NCBI RefSeq assembly: GCF_037176765.1
Contig: NC_090022.1
Span: forward strand, 80,564,209-80,628,208
Direction of reading: 5' to 3'
DNA length: 64,000 nt
DNA from: Anolis sagrei
Lineage: Eukaryota; Chordata; Lepidosauria; Squamata; Anolidae
Numbering within the stretch: position 1 is the first letter of the stretch; the number at the start of each line of letters is the position of its first letter. Below are positions 39,059 through 50,870 of the stretch, in pieces. The notes beneath the pieces were generated by a model that was given only the letters and a program-made list of their open reading frames with translations, was not told the origin of the DNA and searched no databases. The position numbers and the translations under genes were made by a program.

Positions 39059-42000
39059 TGTCACAAAAACACAGCATGACACAGATATATATGCTGGATT
39101 TCGTATCACAAAATCACAAGTCAAACACTTCCCAAGTGTTTAGGACTGTGTGATGTATTTTATTATTTGTTTTGTAGTGAGGTGCATACTTTTAAAATTT
39201 TGAAAACATTTTTAAAAAACTAATTATTTAAATACAACTTCTCAGAACAATATTTAGTACTTTTGTTCGATTGACTAGCAGTTTCACATCTTACCAACTA
39301 AAATGCCTTCAAAAATGATTAAATGTATTGGCAGATAATGGCTGTTTTATAGACATTAATTATAATTGCTAAATGATACTTAAAACTATACATGGCCAGC
39401 TTTTTAAAGTCCAGCAAGGCAGATTTTTTACTTTACAACGATATTCCTGAGTTCTTCATAAAAGTAGGCCCAATCACTTAATCTCCTTCAATTAAGAACA
39501 TACATCTTCATAATGAATATGCATCCCTGAATATATATAATTAGAAACAAAACTAGCTGAAAGACTGTTTCTCACTACATGAGCCTGCTATGTTTAAAAA
39601 TTATTGGAGGAAGGCCTTCTTCTGGTCCTACCACTAATACAGGCCATGTTTGTTGAGGGCTTATGAGAAGACCTTGCTGGCTACATACATACATCGGTAA
39701 ACACAATTGACATGCAATGGAAGACAGAGATCAGAAGCTATTGAGAGAATCTCATTGCCTTTTGTGAATAGATGTCCTTTTTCATAGATTTATTCCCTCC
39801 TCTAGTATCTCAATCAATAGTGAATGTTTTTATTATTTATTGCCATATGATTTTCTGTGGTCAATTGCCTTAAAGTTGGCTTTGGCTTACAAGAGGCCTA
39901 CAAATTATGCATATCATTAGGCCTTTGCAAACATAGGCCTGTGGCTTTCTTGATTGAGACTATTCATCTGTAATGCAGATTTCCCTTTTTCTTACTGCCT
40001 TCTATCTTACCAAGTATTATTCTCTTTTCTAATAAGACATATCTTCTCATGATACATCCAAAATATGTCAGTCTCCACTTAGTCATTCCTTTCTAAAGAA
40101 AGTTTAGGCATTATTTACTCCAGAACCCATTCATTTCTCTTTTTTGTCAGTTCATGATATCTGTAAAACTCTCCACCAACACCACATTTTGAAGGAGTTA
40201 ATTTTCCTCCTCCCAGCTTTCTTCACTATAGAGCTTTCATGGCCATACAGAGAAATAAGAAATACTAGAAAGTGGAAAATCCTGATTTTGATGTTCAGTG
40301 ATGTCACTTGTCATTATTTGTTGCCATATAATCTTGTGGTGCAATTCCAAAAACCAATAATAAAGATTCCAAAGCAATATTGTTGTTTTGAGGACATACG
40401 TCCAAAGTTAATGTTGCAAAGATACACGTAACTGCTATATATATTGTGTGGTATAAATGACTCCCTGCCTCTCTCATTTTTTCTCAGGAAGCTCAGGTCC
40501 AACTTCACTAACGATACCAGGTATGTATATAGATTGTCTTCTTCTTACCTGAGGCAGGAGGTATCACTGTTATGATCATGTTTCTGATGCCTAGTTAGAG
40601 CCATATCTATTTTTTAAAAAAACAACAAAACGATGTAGTTGTGGTTGTACTCTTATGGGATGGCAATATTTCTCTGCAATATTTGTAATATACTAATAAG
40701 AATTTTCACCATCTGTTTAATTCTACTATTAAGTCAGGCAGGATTTATTCTATCTTAAAGAGTTATCAACTGAACCCAACCTATTTGAGGAACAGAAATT
40801 CCAACTAGGGCATAACTTTGGGTGTGCCACAAGACAGGCTTTTGTGATGAGTAGTGGCTAAAATGTCTGGATATACAAAAAGCTTGGGAAAGTTAACTTT
40901 TTTGGATCACAGCTCTTCATACCATGCTGCAAATACATGTTTGTTATATTGTTTTAACAGCTATTTTGTTTTTATCACCACCATTATATTATTGCTGCTA
41001 TTACGTTAAAAAAGCTCCTTTTTATCCAATGAGCTCATGGCTCTCTTTTTTCACACTTCCGTCATTTCAGTGGCTTAGTGAATCCTAGTTTTAGTCCAAA
41101 TTTTAAAGGAGCTTTCCAAGATGCCAAACTTTATTCCCAAAAAAGGTTTAGAACTTTGGATAGGCTTTTAAAGTTCAAACTCTTAGAGTGGCTTCACTGA
41201 AGAGAATCAACAAATTTTACTGTTTGCCAACTGAGAAAGAAGGACTGTCCCAAGATCAACCAAATCCATCAGTGATTTATTTTATGGTACTTTTATTCTT
41301 CTGTTCAAAAAACATTTTGTGATCAGAACAAAATTTTCCACTGCTTTTTCACAACTTTAATTCCTCCGTAAATAGATTCAGTCTTTCAGTGGTAAAACCA
41401 TTGTTCTTCTGATACTTATCTTGTCTAATCCTTTCAATCTTATCTTATGGTTGTTTAAAGGGAGTTCTGAAAGAATTTGTAGGAAAGTGCTTTATCTTTC
41501 AGTGGATAATAGATATCTACTTTCTCACCATTCTAGGTATCAAGATGTATCTTGTGTTTATCTCCTTAAAACAGTAGTATAGTTTTTCATCATACTTTTG
41601 GTATTTTGATGTGTTTTCTCTCATAACTGTTTTATTTTCTGAACTGCTTTCCCATCTCCTTGTAGATTTCAAAATAGCAAGATAGAAATATGTTTTATTA
41701 ATAACTAAAGTTTGGGTTTTACCATTATTTGTTGTAGTTTCAGATAGTTCATTTGCTTGACATCTAAAAGGTTGTTATAGATCATGAAATACACTTCTCC
41801 TTTCACAGAGAAACGAAATCTTTTAAAAGTTTCTATTTTAAAACCAGTGGCACAAGTTGTTCTCAGATGCATGACTAAAGGGGAAGTACTCCACTTTCAA
41901 GTCACAAATTCTATCTTAGTGTTTTTATATTTAACTATAAACATTGATTATCAGATTGGACTAAAAAACCCAATAAATCTGCAAAGGTTTTCATGGACTC

Positions 42001-45000
42001 ATGATCATGAATGAAGCCTGTCGTTATGGATAAATGCGAATGAGCCTATTTCTCAGCCTGTCATTATGGATAAAATCTGTCAAGCATGATGAAGGGCAGA
42101 AATATGGCCACATCATTTAAATGGATATCAGGCAATCATTTGGCTAGATTTAATGCGTGTGAAAGTCATCTTTGTTCCGGTGGGGATAGCCAAACACTAT
42201 GTTGTCTTGCTCAGAAGTAAAAGAGCCTTATTGAGTTTAGTGCTAAAAAGACAAACAAATAGGTCCAAGAGCAACTCAATACTGAACCTTCTCTAGAAGC
42301 CAAGATGAGTAAACCAAAGCTGTCATGCTTTGGACATATTATGAGAAGCTGTGGCTCACTAGAAAAGATAATACTCGGTAAGGTGGAAGGTAGTAGGAAG
42401 AAAAGAGAACTGCATTATAATGAGATAGACTCGATTAAGGAATCGATTACCTTGGGTCTGCAGGACCTAAAGAGGGCTGTTGATGATAGGGGATTTGGAT
42501 GTCTCTTATTCATAGTCTCACCATAACATTTGGTTCCCGGAGAGCAGATTTAGGTGGAGATTCTGCTGGCTGGTAGAACTGGTAGTAGTGGCAGGAGTGA
42601 AATGCTGAAGAAGTAAAAAATATGGGTACTTATGGGGGTGGGGAAGGGAGATGGGGGGAGAAAGCTGCCTTTATCTGCAAAGAAAGCTGATAGTTCTTGA
42701 GCAGCATATTTTCCACAATGATTGGCTCTTGAGTTGTCTTTGAAGCTAAAAGTGGTCTGGGAAGAAAATCCCATGAACAGGACAGATTGTTTTCCAAAGC
42801 CATATTCTCAAATTCTGGTTAGCTTTCATTCAAAACTCCCTGAATTGTAGAAATTAACTGCTCAGTAGCTAACAGTTTTATATCCTGGTTGTAATGGAAA
42901 AATCTTTCTCTGCCTTTTCCCACTTTGCTACCCAGTTCTGAAGGAAAATATTCAGTAAAATAACAGAACAATGAACTAACAAGGTTCTAGTCTTCAGCTT
43001 CACTGTAAACATTAAATGGTAACAAATACATGGGTTTAGTACTGTGAAGACTGGCAGATGATAGTAACTCTAAAAGAAAAATAGCACCAAATGATTACAA
43101 ATACCCTGTTACACCTTCTTAGTTGTGTATAATTGCCCATTTCACATTCAAAAACATTACAGCAATGGGACAAAGGTGATGGATGATTAGGGGGGTAATA
43201 TTGGGACTGTCATGCTATAGATCCTAGTAACCTCTGAGCCATGAAACACATCAGTTGACTGTAACTCACTCATTCATTTTTAGCCTGATCTACCTCATAA
43301 GATTGTTAGAATGAAAGTGAGAACAGGAGAACTATCTTCATTGTGTAGAGTTCATTGGAGAACTTTTATATATACATATAATTAGTAACTGATTTGCATT
43401 CCTTTTAATTCAGATGTAAGCAAAGAATATCCCTTCAGATGTTGTTGGCTTGCAGCTCCTATCAACCCTAGCGAGTTCAGTCAATAAACAGGAATGCTGG
43501 GACTTTACAAAGTCTAGGGTTACAACATGAAGGGCCCATCCAGACAGGCCCAAAATTTGGGGCCTGTCTGGTTTTTACTGGGGGTGTCCAAAAGATGCCC
43601 CTGGTAAAAATGAATTAATTGGGAATAACTTTGGTTAATCCGAATAAATCAAATACTTCATTAAATCCAGACCTTCCTGAAAGGCCCAGGTATAATGGTG
43701 TATTGGACCTGTGGGGACTCACTACCAGGTAGTCCCAGTACTACCCAAGGGTGAGAACCCACTTGCCATTCCAAATCTTTCAGGCTTCTGCAGCCCAAAG
43801 GTGTGGGATGGCATGGCACCCAACCCCTCCACAGCCCCCAAGACAACCTTAAAACTTGTAAAAAAAAAAACCCTACCTGGCGGCCATTAAAGTCCTTCTT
43901 GCGACCTCCTGGCATGAGAAAATGATGTGGCAGGATCATCGAATCATAGAAACATAGAATTGGAAGAGACCTCATGGGCCATCCAGTCCAACCCCCTGCC
44001 AAGAAGCCGGAATATTGCATTCAAAGCACCCCTGACAGATGGCCATCCAGCCTCTGTTTAAAAGCTTCCAAAGAAGGAGCCTCCACCACACTCCGGGGCA
44101 GAGAGTTCCACTGCTGAATGGCTCTCACAGTCAGGAAGTTCTTCCTGATGTTTAGATGGAATCTCCTTTCTTGTAGTTTGAAACCATTGTTCTATGTCGT
44201 AGTCTCCAGGGAAGCAGAAAACAGGCTTGCTCCCTTCTCCCTGTGACTGGGGGAAGGGGGGCAGAAGGGATTTTCCTTCTCTCCCCCTCCCTCTAGCCTC
44301 CTAGCACATCATTTCCTTGCGCCAAGAGAATGCAAGGAGGACCCTAATGGGGAGCAGGCAAGGGTGGGTTTTTTGTTTTGTTTTAAGGGTTGTTTTAGGG
44401 CGCTTTGGGTGACTGCATGCCATCCTTATTGTTTTTTGGGAGGAATGGGAATCTGCCCAAAAGTGGGTTTCTTAAATCTGCTTTGGCATGGATTTTGACA
44501 CTGTCTGGAAGCGCCTGAAGTGACAGAGAGCTTTGTCATTGATTTGTCTTGTGTGTTCACATATTATAGTAATAACATTCTAAATATACTGCTTTAGCAC
44601 TTAGTGGTCCAACTACAATAGACTTCACTAAATCTTACTTTGCTTTAGAACCAACATGGATATCTAGTACAGAACTTCCACCAGACAGTACAGAAGTTCC
44701 ACCACATGTAAGTATTTAATTGCCTCTTTGCAGATCTGTTAAAATGCCAAATCTATTATTTTCAGTTTACCATATCTGTATCTGTTTCTTCTGCTGACTT
44801 TCCCACATTGAATTTCAGACTGCAATATGTACTAGGCAAGACAAAGCCTTCTGGGACATCTACATTGTTAATGCAGCTTGACACCACTTTAACTGCCATA
44901 GCTCTATGGAAGGGAACCTGGGAATTGTAGTTTGGTGCATCATAGCACCCTTTGGCAGAGATGGCTGAAGACCTTGTGAAACTACAACTTGCACGATCCC

Positions 45001-48000
45001 AGCATTCAATTTTGATGTTTAAAATTTGGTGTCAAACTGCATTCATTCTGCATTGCAGATATATCCTTATGCACATCGTTGGCTCTCTGAAGCATTATAA
45101 TAATTGTTGTACTCATCATGTTTTTTGCTGTTACTATGATTCAAGCTCATCCGATTGCATATATGGGTTAAAAATATTCAGGACTATTACCTCCAGTGGA
45201 TGAGCCCATCTCATCCAGATAATGCAGTTCAAATTAGGCTGTCACCCTATTCAAACAAGACAAAATGAAGCATGAGAAAGATTAAACTGATTGGTTCATT
45301 TATTCTGCTTCTGCTAGTCATGAGATATATCAGGAAGAGTCTGTACAAAAGATGAATTAATTTCTTCCTCAAATCACGAAAAATGTGTTCAACACACTTT
45401 CTGATTTCTCTGGACTCATTATCAGGACTGTGAATTCTATGACTAACCCTTTGCTTTCCTAGCATAAGCCCCAAAGCATATATAAAGTTATTCAGACACA
45501 ATGCTAAACTACACCATAGTATTATGAGCATAAGACTTGGGCTGTCATCATCCCATTCCTCCTTCATCATCTCCCCACCCCAAGTAATTTACTTAAGAGT
45601 AAATTACACACTTATATTTTCCCAGAATCCAGTTTCCATTAAAACATGAGGGCACTTGTTAAATTTTCTTATAAGCAACATATACCTGGAATAAACTCAA
45701 TAGTTATGGCACTTGAATTCACTTTAACTACCATGGCAACATCCTATGGAATCCTGGAATTGTAAAGCACTATTAGAGAGTGCCTTTAGATCCTCAGGCT
45801 AGATCCACACAGCCATATAATCCAATATCTGGTCCCAGATTATCTGCTTTGAACTGGATTATATGAATCTACAATCCCATTCAAAACAGATAATCTTGTA
45901 TCAGAAACTTGATTATATGGCAGTGTAGATGGAGCCTCAGGATTCAGCCATGCAGCTAAAGTGGAATCATAGTATTATAACCGTGCATTGTTAAAGGGTC
46001 CATACTCTTCCATACTCTTCTACTCATACAGCTTCAGCTGCAGTCTCCATTTTGACGGTCTTCTTTCTGCTGGTCTACTTTATGCGTATGTCAACATTTT
46101 GATGGTGGGATGGACACAGCATTCCATTGTAACCTGAACACCTATCATGTATGGAGCATAATGTATGAGTAGATTATAGTGGCACAAGTGAGGCTGGCGG
46201 GGACGAGGAGCAGGGCCTTCTCAGTGGTGGCCCCCCACCTGTGGAACTCACTCCCCGGGGAGATCAGATCGACGACTTCCCTTCTAGCGTTTAGGAAAAA
46301 ACTAAAGACCTGGATGTGGGACCAAGCTTTTGGCCGTGCTGACAACTGATTAAAGGATCTATCGATAGACAAGGACAATGGAATGGAATGGATATATTGA
46401 CTCTGATATATGGACTCTGACATGAGATAGTTTTTATGATTTTAATAGGTATTGATGTTTCATTTTAATTGTTGAACTGTTATATTTTGTATTGTTTGTT
46501 GTGTGATTTGGGCATCTAATTGTGCCTCCTTTGTAAGCCGCCCTGAGTCCCTCCCGGGGTGAGAAGGGCGGGGTATAAGTAGATGAAATAAATAAATAAA
46601 TAAATAAATAAATATAACCTGCCTGAAAACCATGATTAATATTCAAGCTTGATCATATTTTGTGGGAAAGTTTGTGTTAGGTGATGGTAACCTAGGGAGC
46701 TATCTAAACTCCCTTAAAAATGACATCACATTCTGCCTCATCACATTAAGGTTTTAATGTTGACAGCCCCGGTATTCTGAAGGAAACAGAATTCTGGGAA
46801 ATGTAGTTTGGGAAGCTGAAAAACCTCTGTGGCAGAGAATTCAAAAGGCTCTGCCCTAAACTACATTTCCCAGAATTTGGCTTACTTCAGAATACTTGGG
46901 ATGTCTGTGTTAAAGCCTCAACACAATGAAGCATCTCCAAATGGCTCCTACTTCTGGTTTTCCACTGGGCTTAACTGGAAATAAAGAAATCAAATTAATA
47001 TTACTGGATTTGGGCCTTACATGGATTAATTCAGTTCCCCAATAGGATGAAAAAGGTGCAAAAGACACTGGAGGAAGGAAGAATGGGAATATTAGTACTC
47101 CTTGATCAGTAGGGTTAGTTTCCCCATGCTGATACAAAAACTTTTGGTGCCTGAGGCAAAGGGCAAATAGTACTACCTCTCTTCTGCAATAACCCAGGTT
47201 CAGGTTTGAAACCTGACAACACTGACAACTGAATCTTATTTCAGCACTGGCAATGACGTAGCTCCATGCATAGCTATGTTCCATACCCTTCAACCTCTCA
47301 CAGAAGAAAATTGCAACTTGGTTAGCCAAGCTGTATTGGAGAATGGTCAAGATAGCAAATTGTATTAATGAGGAAAATACTCAAGCTAGGAGAGGTGTGG
47401 CAGCAGTTTGCTTTTTTACTACTTTAGCTCTTCAGCTGAGTATTCAGATGAAGGCAGAAAGTAGTAGGATGTCACAGAAGCTGAGGCATTTTTGAAGTAG
47501 TTGAAAAAAATGGGATGACAGAGGATTAATTGAGAAGAATTCTGCCAGATTAGTAAAGTTGGAAATTATGTTATGCATCCCATGTCATCATATGTGTTTG
47601 GGTAGGGCTAGCAGAGTGGATTCCGGGATTACTTCTCCTTGGGCCATAATAAAACTAACTCTGGGCTTGAAAGTATTTGAAAAGTGGTTTTACATAGTTT
47701 TAAGTGTGAATTAACATTTTTACATTTTACTGCTCTGAGGGTTCATTTAAAAAGCTATTAATTCCATTTTGAATTAACTTCAGTTGAATGGGTTTTTCAA
47801 AACACAATCTCTAAAAAGAAGAGGCAAATGTTTACATTAGTGTTTATATAATTGCTTCTCCAATATTTCTACTCAATGCTTTTTCAGAATGTTTCTTTAT
47901 ATTTCTTCACACTGATGAAAGAGCAAAGGAAGAAAGAACCTGCTTGGACAGGCTTATATGTTGGCATTGGAGTTTGTTCAGTGTTACTAATCATTGTAAC

Positions 48001-48752
48001 TTTGTTGCTACTAAAGTGTAAGTATGGATTTTCAAAACCTTTCTCTCTGCATTTTTCAACCTTGGAAAAGGTACAAGAGAACCTCTCATGGCAGACATAG
48101 GGCCCTTCTATACTGCCATATAATCCAGAACATCAAAGCAGATGATCCACATTATCTGCTTTGAACTGGATTATCTGAGTCTACACTTACATATAATCCA
48201 GTCCAAAGCAGATAATCTGGATTTTATACAGTTGTCTAGAAGGAACCATAGTTGCCAGAGTTTGATGTTGGGTTGTGTGTGATTATATTCATTTTAGGTG
48301 GAATTCCATCCATAAATCAAAGTGTAGCCTCTTTATGGCAATACACAAAATTGCCTTCAAGCAATGCCCAGGGTTGGCTAGTGACTTCATGTGGAATTTT
48401 CTCCAGGTTTCTTTCCGATTTTTGAAGCAGTAGCCCAAGGTTTTGAATCTATTCTAGAACTAGGCTTCAGTATTTTGAATAACTCCTTTAAAGTTGAGAT
48501 TGAAACTACAGTGGACTCACCAGCCTATCCACTGTACTTGGCCCTGCCCATTTGGCTCATTTTTTAATTTATGTTATATTCTGTGTTTATTTTGTATTAT
48601 TTCCTTTTGATATATTTTCTTGTATTTTAATTTGATGTACTATTATATGATTGTATGTTGTATTCTTTTTGCCTTGTTGTAACTGTTGGGCTTGGCCTCA
48701 TTTTAGCCTCCCTGGCTCACCTTGGGGAGATGGTGGTGGGGTATAAATAAAG

Positions 48753-48803
<51 letters not shown>

Positions 48804-49728
48804 TTATGCCACATAGAAGCTAATGTTACCATCTCTATTTATTAAGGCTTGTTAACATGCATCAAAATGGGTAAAAAAACAAGAGCCTTCAATTGGCTGC
48901 CTTATATTTTCTGTGTGATTTTAAATTGCTGTTATTTTTACTATCATGCAGGGTATTTACTCAAAAAGCAGAAGATGACTAATTCTGTAAGGTAATTATG
49001 ACCCACTATTTATTTGTTTTAGCTTGGCTTTTAAGACTCATGGAGACAACAACCATTTTCTTCCATTAGTTTCAAACATACCACTTGATTCCTTTATGCT
49101 AAAACATGCTAACAAGACTGTAAATATTTCTGCATATAACAAGGAATGACATATGAATATTAGCATGCAAAAAGAGTAGGAAAATAATAATAATAACAAC
49201 AACAACAACAACAACTTTATTGGCAGTCCGCCCTATCTCCCTGAGTGGTACTCAGGGCGGTTTCCAACATGTATGGTAAACATTCAATGCCAAAGGAAAA
49301 ACATTCAAACAAATTACATGAAGACAATCATATTAAACAATATAAAAGCAATCTAACTCTTAATAACAGACAAAGTAGCTGATTATAAGAACTTAAATAA
49401 TGTATGCATATATAACAATTAATATAAATTCAACACTAAAAAAGAACAACTAAAATGATAGCTAAAACTTTATAAAAGGTGACATGTTGTGCCACAACTG
49501 AGTTTACTAGTGACATGCTAAATCATGGGCAATGCTTACATATCATGCAAACAAAAACATTCATAGATAAGTCAGTGCATTACTGTTAATGAAAGTATCT
49601 CATTCAAATTCATGCATTTGTTCCTACTTTATTTTTACAGTCAGATGGCCTTTTCAAACTCTGGAGGCATGCAGCAGGTTCTGGAAGCTGGTGTCCATGC
49701 ACTGGAAAACGTTTATGATTTCAACTGA
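35443..49728 (+). CDS. TIM-family receptor gene 1 (HAVCR2/HAVCR1-like), seven exons
   Basis: TIM receptors are type I membrane proteins with an IgV domain, mucin stalk, one membrane helix and a tyrosine-bearing tail; they regulate T cells and bind phosphatidylserine. Seven exons join in frame: 35443-35491 (signal), 38372-38719 (IgV), 40488-40520 and 44649-44707 (stalk), 47888-48017 (membrane), 48952-48991 and 49641-49728 (tail). They sum to 747 bases, 248 residues. Successive intron phases (1,1,1,0,1,2) match at every join. The IgV has the six family cysteines, but the ligand-site motif reads LFND instead of WFND. The stalk is very short. The helix (GLYVGIGVCSVLL...) is followed by KWYLLKKQKM and a tail ending ENVYDFN, resembling TIM-3/TIM-1 tails. 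Position next to MED7 suggests the HAVCR2 slot; orthology to one mammalian member is not settled. Confidence 0.85.
35492..37624. other. TIM gene 1 intron 1, nothing recognised
   Basis: AT-rich, with no identifiable repeat before the LINE scrap at 37625. Confidence 0.4.
37625..37830 (-). mobile_element. LINE-derived fragment in TIM gene 1 intron 1
   Basis: Sequence such as 'AACAGCAAGGTCTTTGC', 'AAAGGGAGTTCAGAAGCTG' and 'GTAGCCGCTGAGAAAAGTG' resembles a common lizard LINE 3' region, continuing the type seen at 14760-14820. Heavily mutated. Confidence 0.35.
38372..38719 (+). CDS. TIM gene 1, IgV-domain exon
   Basis: This phase 1-1 exon encodes a complete TIM IgV domain: GQDLTLPCHY (first cysteine), TMCWGRGSCPSSLC (three more), SRYHLMGDIRHGDVSLTI and DAGMYCCRVEI (last two). 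The six cysteines are diagnostic of TIM proteins rather than ordinary IgV domains. The FG-loop metal/phosphatidylserine site reads PGLFNDLKI; the N and D are kept, the tryptophan is leucine. Mammalian TIM-3 also departs from W here. One N-glycosylation sequon (NVT) is present. Acceptor TTTCTCAACAG and donor GTGAGC are good. Confidence 0.95.
39019..39056. repeat. (TTA)n microsatellite at R4 3' end
   Basis: About 12 units between a LINE tail and the R4/Dong fragment. Confidence 0.95.
39056..39170 (-). mobile_element. R4/Dong-clade LINE 3' end beside (TTA)n
   Basis: About 115 bp ('GTCACAAAAACACAGCATGAC', 'CACAAGTCAAACACTTCCC', 'TAGGACTGTGTGATGTATTT') match the 3' end of the 21872-22473 copy in the same orientation. 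A 38-bp (TTA)n run (39019-39056) touches its 3' end. It lies 0.3 kb after the TIM gene 1 IgV exon. Confidence 0.8.
39171..42229. other. TIM gene 1 introns 2-3, nothing beyond exon 3
   Basis: Apart from the stalk exon at 40488-40520 I see only AT-rich intron with no supported feature. Confidence 0.4.
40488..40520 (+). CDS. TIM gene 1, short stalk exon
   Basis: An 11-codon exon (GSSGPTSLTIP) lies between a strong acceptor (CATTTTTTCTCAG) and donor (GTATGT), phase 1 to 1. The Ser/Thr/Pro-rich composition fits the mucin stalk. Confidence 0.65.
42230..42545 (+). mobile_element. RTE/BovB LINE, C-terminal fragment
   Basis: The frame reads LNTEPSLEAKMSKPKLSCFG then HIMRSCGSLEKIILGKVEG and SIKESITLGLQDLKRAVDDR. 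This is the C terminus of the BovB/RTE ORF as I recall it (LKLQYFGHLMRR...SLEKTLMLGKIEGRRR). At least one stop lies upstream. It is an old fragment in a TIM gene 1 intron. Confidence 0.7.
43529..44520. mobile_element. long MITE-like element containing a nested CR1
   Basis: The ends ('GGGCCCATCCAGACAGGCC' and 'CACTGTCTGGAAGCGCCTG') are inverted. Shared internal blocks ('CTCCTGGCATGAGAAAATG', 'TGGGTGACTGCATGCCATCC', 'ACTGGGGGTGTCCAAAAGATG') also appear at 3250-3640, 7765-8065 and 58490-58640. A CR1 3' end occupies 43938-44250. Confidence 0.55.
43938..44250 (-). mobile_element. CR1 3' fragment nested in a MITE
   Basis: It begins with the CR1 terminus (AATCATAGAAACATAGAATT) and the conserved 'GGAAGAGACCTCATGGGCC' and ends at 'CCCTTCTCCCTGTGAC'. 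On both sides the sequence continues as one repeat of the 43529-44520 family. Confidence 0.8.
44649..44707 (+). CDS. TIM gene 1, second stalk exon
   Basis: It encodes EPTWISSTELPPDSTEVPPH, with acceptor TTTGCTTTAG and donor GTAAGT, phase 1 to 0. The composition is Ser/Thr/Pro-rich and contains a short internal repeat (STELPPD, STEVPPH). Confidence 0.7.
44855..45062. mobile_element. palindromic MITE, copy in TIM gene 1
   Basis: It starts 'GACATCTACATTGTTAATGC' with 'TTGACACCACTTTAACTGCC' and ends 'GTCAAACTGCATTCATTC'; the two halves are inverted. Confidence 0.6.
46186..46613 (+). mobile_element. L2 LINE 3' end in TIM gene 1 intron
   Basis: It starts 'GAGGCTGGCGGGGACGAGGA' and 'GGCCTTCTCAGTGGTGGCC' (RAFSVVA codons), continues to 'GCCGCCCTGAGTCCCTCCC' and ends in an (AAAT)n run. 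Confidence 0.8.
47888..48017 (+). CDS. TIM gene 1, transmembrane exon
   Basis: The exon starts in phase 0 after TTTTTCAG and ends in phase 1 at GTAAGT. It encodes a juxtamembrane basic stretch (KEQRKKEPAW) and about 23 hydrophobic residues (GLYVGIGVCSVLLIIVTLL), much like the GIYIGAGICAGL helix of mammalian TIM-3. Confidence 0.85.
48104..48255. mobile_element. palindromic MITE in TIM gene 1
   Basis: From 'GGGCCCTTCTATACTGCC' to 'ACAGTTGTCTAGAAGGAACC', with the family's central 'TCTGCTTTGAACTGGATTATC'. It sits just after the transmembrane exon. Confidence 0.65.
48757..48808. repeat. (TTA)n and (TTTA)n microsatellite
   Basis: Compound run after a LINE-like tail in TIM gene 1. Confidence 0.9.
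48952..48991 (+). CDS. TIM gene 1, first cytoplasmic exon
   Basis: This 40-bp exon encodes (K)WYLLKKQKMTNSV, the basic stop-transfer segment after the helix. It enters in phase 1 after CATGCAG and leaves in phase 2 at GTAATT. Confidence 0.8.
49184..49215. repeat. (TAA)n/(CAA)n microsatellite
   Basis: Compound run next to an inverted LINE tail (49216-49330), between the two tail exons of TIM gene 1. Confidence 0.9.
49641..49728 (+). CDS. TIM gene 1, last coding exon
   Basis: After a clean acceptor (TTTTTACAG) it encodes SQMAFSNSGGMQQVLEAG and ends ALENVYDFN before TGA at 49726-49728. The ENVY block is shared with mammalian TIM-1/TIM-3 tails (EDNIY, EENVY), where the tyrosine is a phosphorylation site. 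Confidence 0.85.
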
Positions 49729-50429
49729 ATGACTGACATATATTGTTGACTTTATCTCATATGAACAACTAAAAGAATGGAGTCATTGCACAGAAGAAGA
49801 GCAATTATAAAAGAAAAATCAATAGACATGAAGCATGAAGAGTGTTGGTTGGACAGAAAAGCATGATACATCAGTCCACATTAAGAGACAGTATGACTAT
49901 AGTTATATTTTGGTGTAAATTGTTCTCTAGTAGAGAATTAAGAAAAGCAAACTAGAAATATGTAAACACAAACTTTATGCCATTTTTTCTTCTGACTAAA
50001 GATTCCAGAGTTATTGCTTGTTTCTTTTATAGAAAGATAAAGATATAAAATATCAACTCTTTTCTTGCTTCATGAAGTTCTCTTGCAAGAGAAAAAAAAT
50101 AGGATTATCGGAGGGAACAAAACACTTTATGGGTCTTTCTGTGGCCTAGTGAGCCAGTGTTCTGATTTCTATAACCACATAGTCAACTCCTTTGTTTTGC
50201 ATCCTTTCTCTCTCTCAAGAATTTTAATTGGAAATCAAGGGGTGTCAATGTAGCCCACAAACTTTGATATGGTGTAGATAAAGCACAGCATACCAATAGA
50301 CCTGAGTTCAAGACACAGTTACACATCTAGAATTTTGTATGAGAGATTCTTAGCACAAAAGCTCTCTGAAGGTTGGGACAAGATATGTTAACCGGGCACT
50401 GACTACACAAGCCAGCAGTATTTACTGAT

Positions 50430-50505
50430 TTGAGTGTTGAACTACAGTTGTGGAGACCAGGACTCGAATGGCCATGGAAACCCATTGGATAACACTCTCT
50501 TAGGC
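50430..50505 (+). repeat. SINE remnant (plus strand)
   Basis: It contains 'GATTTGAGTGTTGAACTAC', 'GGAGACCAGGACTCGAATGG' and 'CCATGGAAACCCATTGG', the head of the 28842-29062 SINE family, within the presumed 3' UTR of TIM gene 1. Confidence 0.55.
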
Positions 50506-50661
50506 TGGTTCTACACTGCCATATAACATAGTTTGAACTGTATTATATGGTCAGTGTAGAATCAAACAATGCAGTTCAACACAATTCACGCTGCATTATA
50601 TGACTTTACAATGACCATGATAGAACCTTATGTGTTTTATATGAGCAATGAAGTTTTTATG

Positions 50662-50718
50662 TGTTGTCGAAGGCTTTCATGGCCAGAATCACTGAGTTGC
50701 TGTGGGTTTTCCAGGCTA
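50662..50718 (-). mobile_element. Penelope terminus fragment in TIM gene 1 3' UTR
   Basis: 'TTGTCGAAGGCTTTCATGGC' followed by 'GAGTTGCTGTGGGTTTTCC' matches the termini at 16563 and 32535. Confidence 0.55.
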
Positions 50719-50864
50719 TAATGAAGTTTTGTTTTGACTATCTGCATATACATTTGCCTTAGTCTATGAAAGCACGTGTTACCAACTTCTTTCAGTTAGT
50801 TTCAAATGTGCTACAGTATCCTTTTGTTCTGGATATAGTTTACAATGCAGTATGTTCTAAAAAA

Positions 50865-50870
50865 AATAAA
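50865..50870 (+). terminator. candidate poly(A) signal of TIM gene 1
   Basis: An AATAAA hexamer lies about 1.1 kb after the stop codon, the first good one in that stretch. The implied 3' UTR contains a SINE remnant (50430-50505) and a Penelope terminus fragment (50662-50718). Confidence 0.4.

Noticed and set aside
42305-42526. Possible small host gene of 73 codons
   Set aside because: The translation matches the C terminus of BovB/RTE LINEs (HIMRSCGSLEKIILGKVEG), with a stop upstream.
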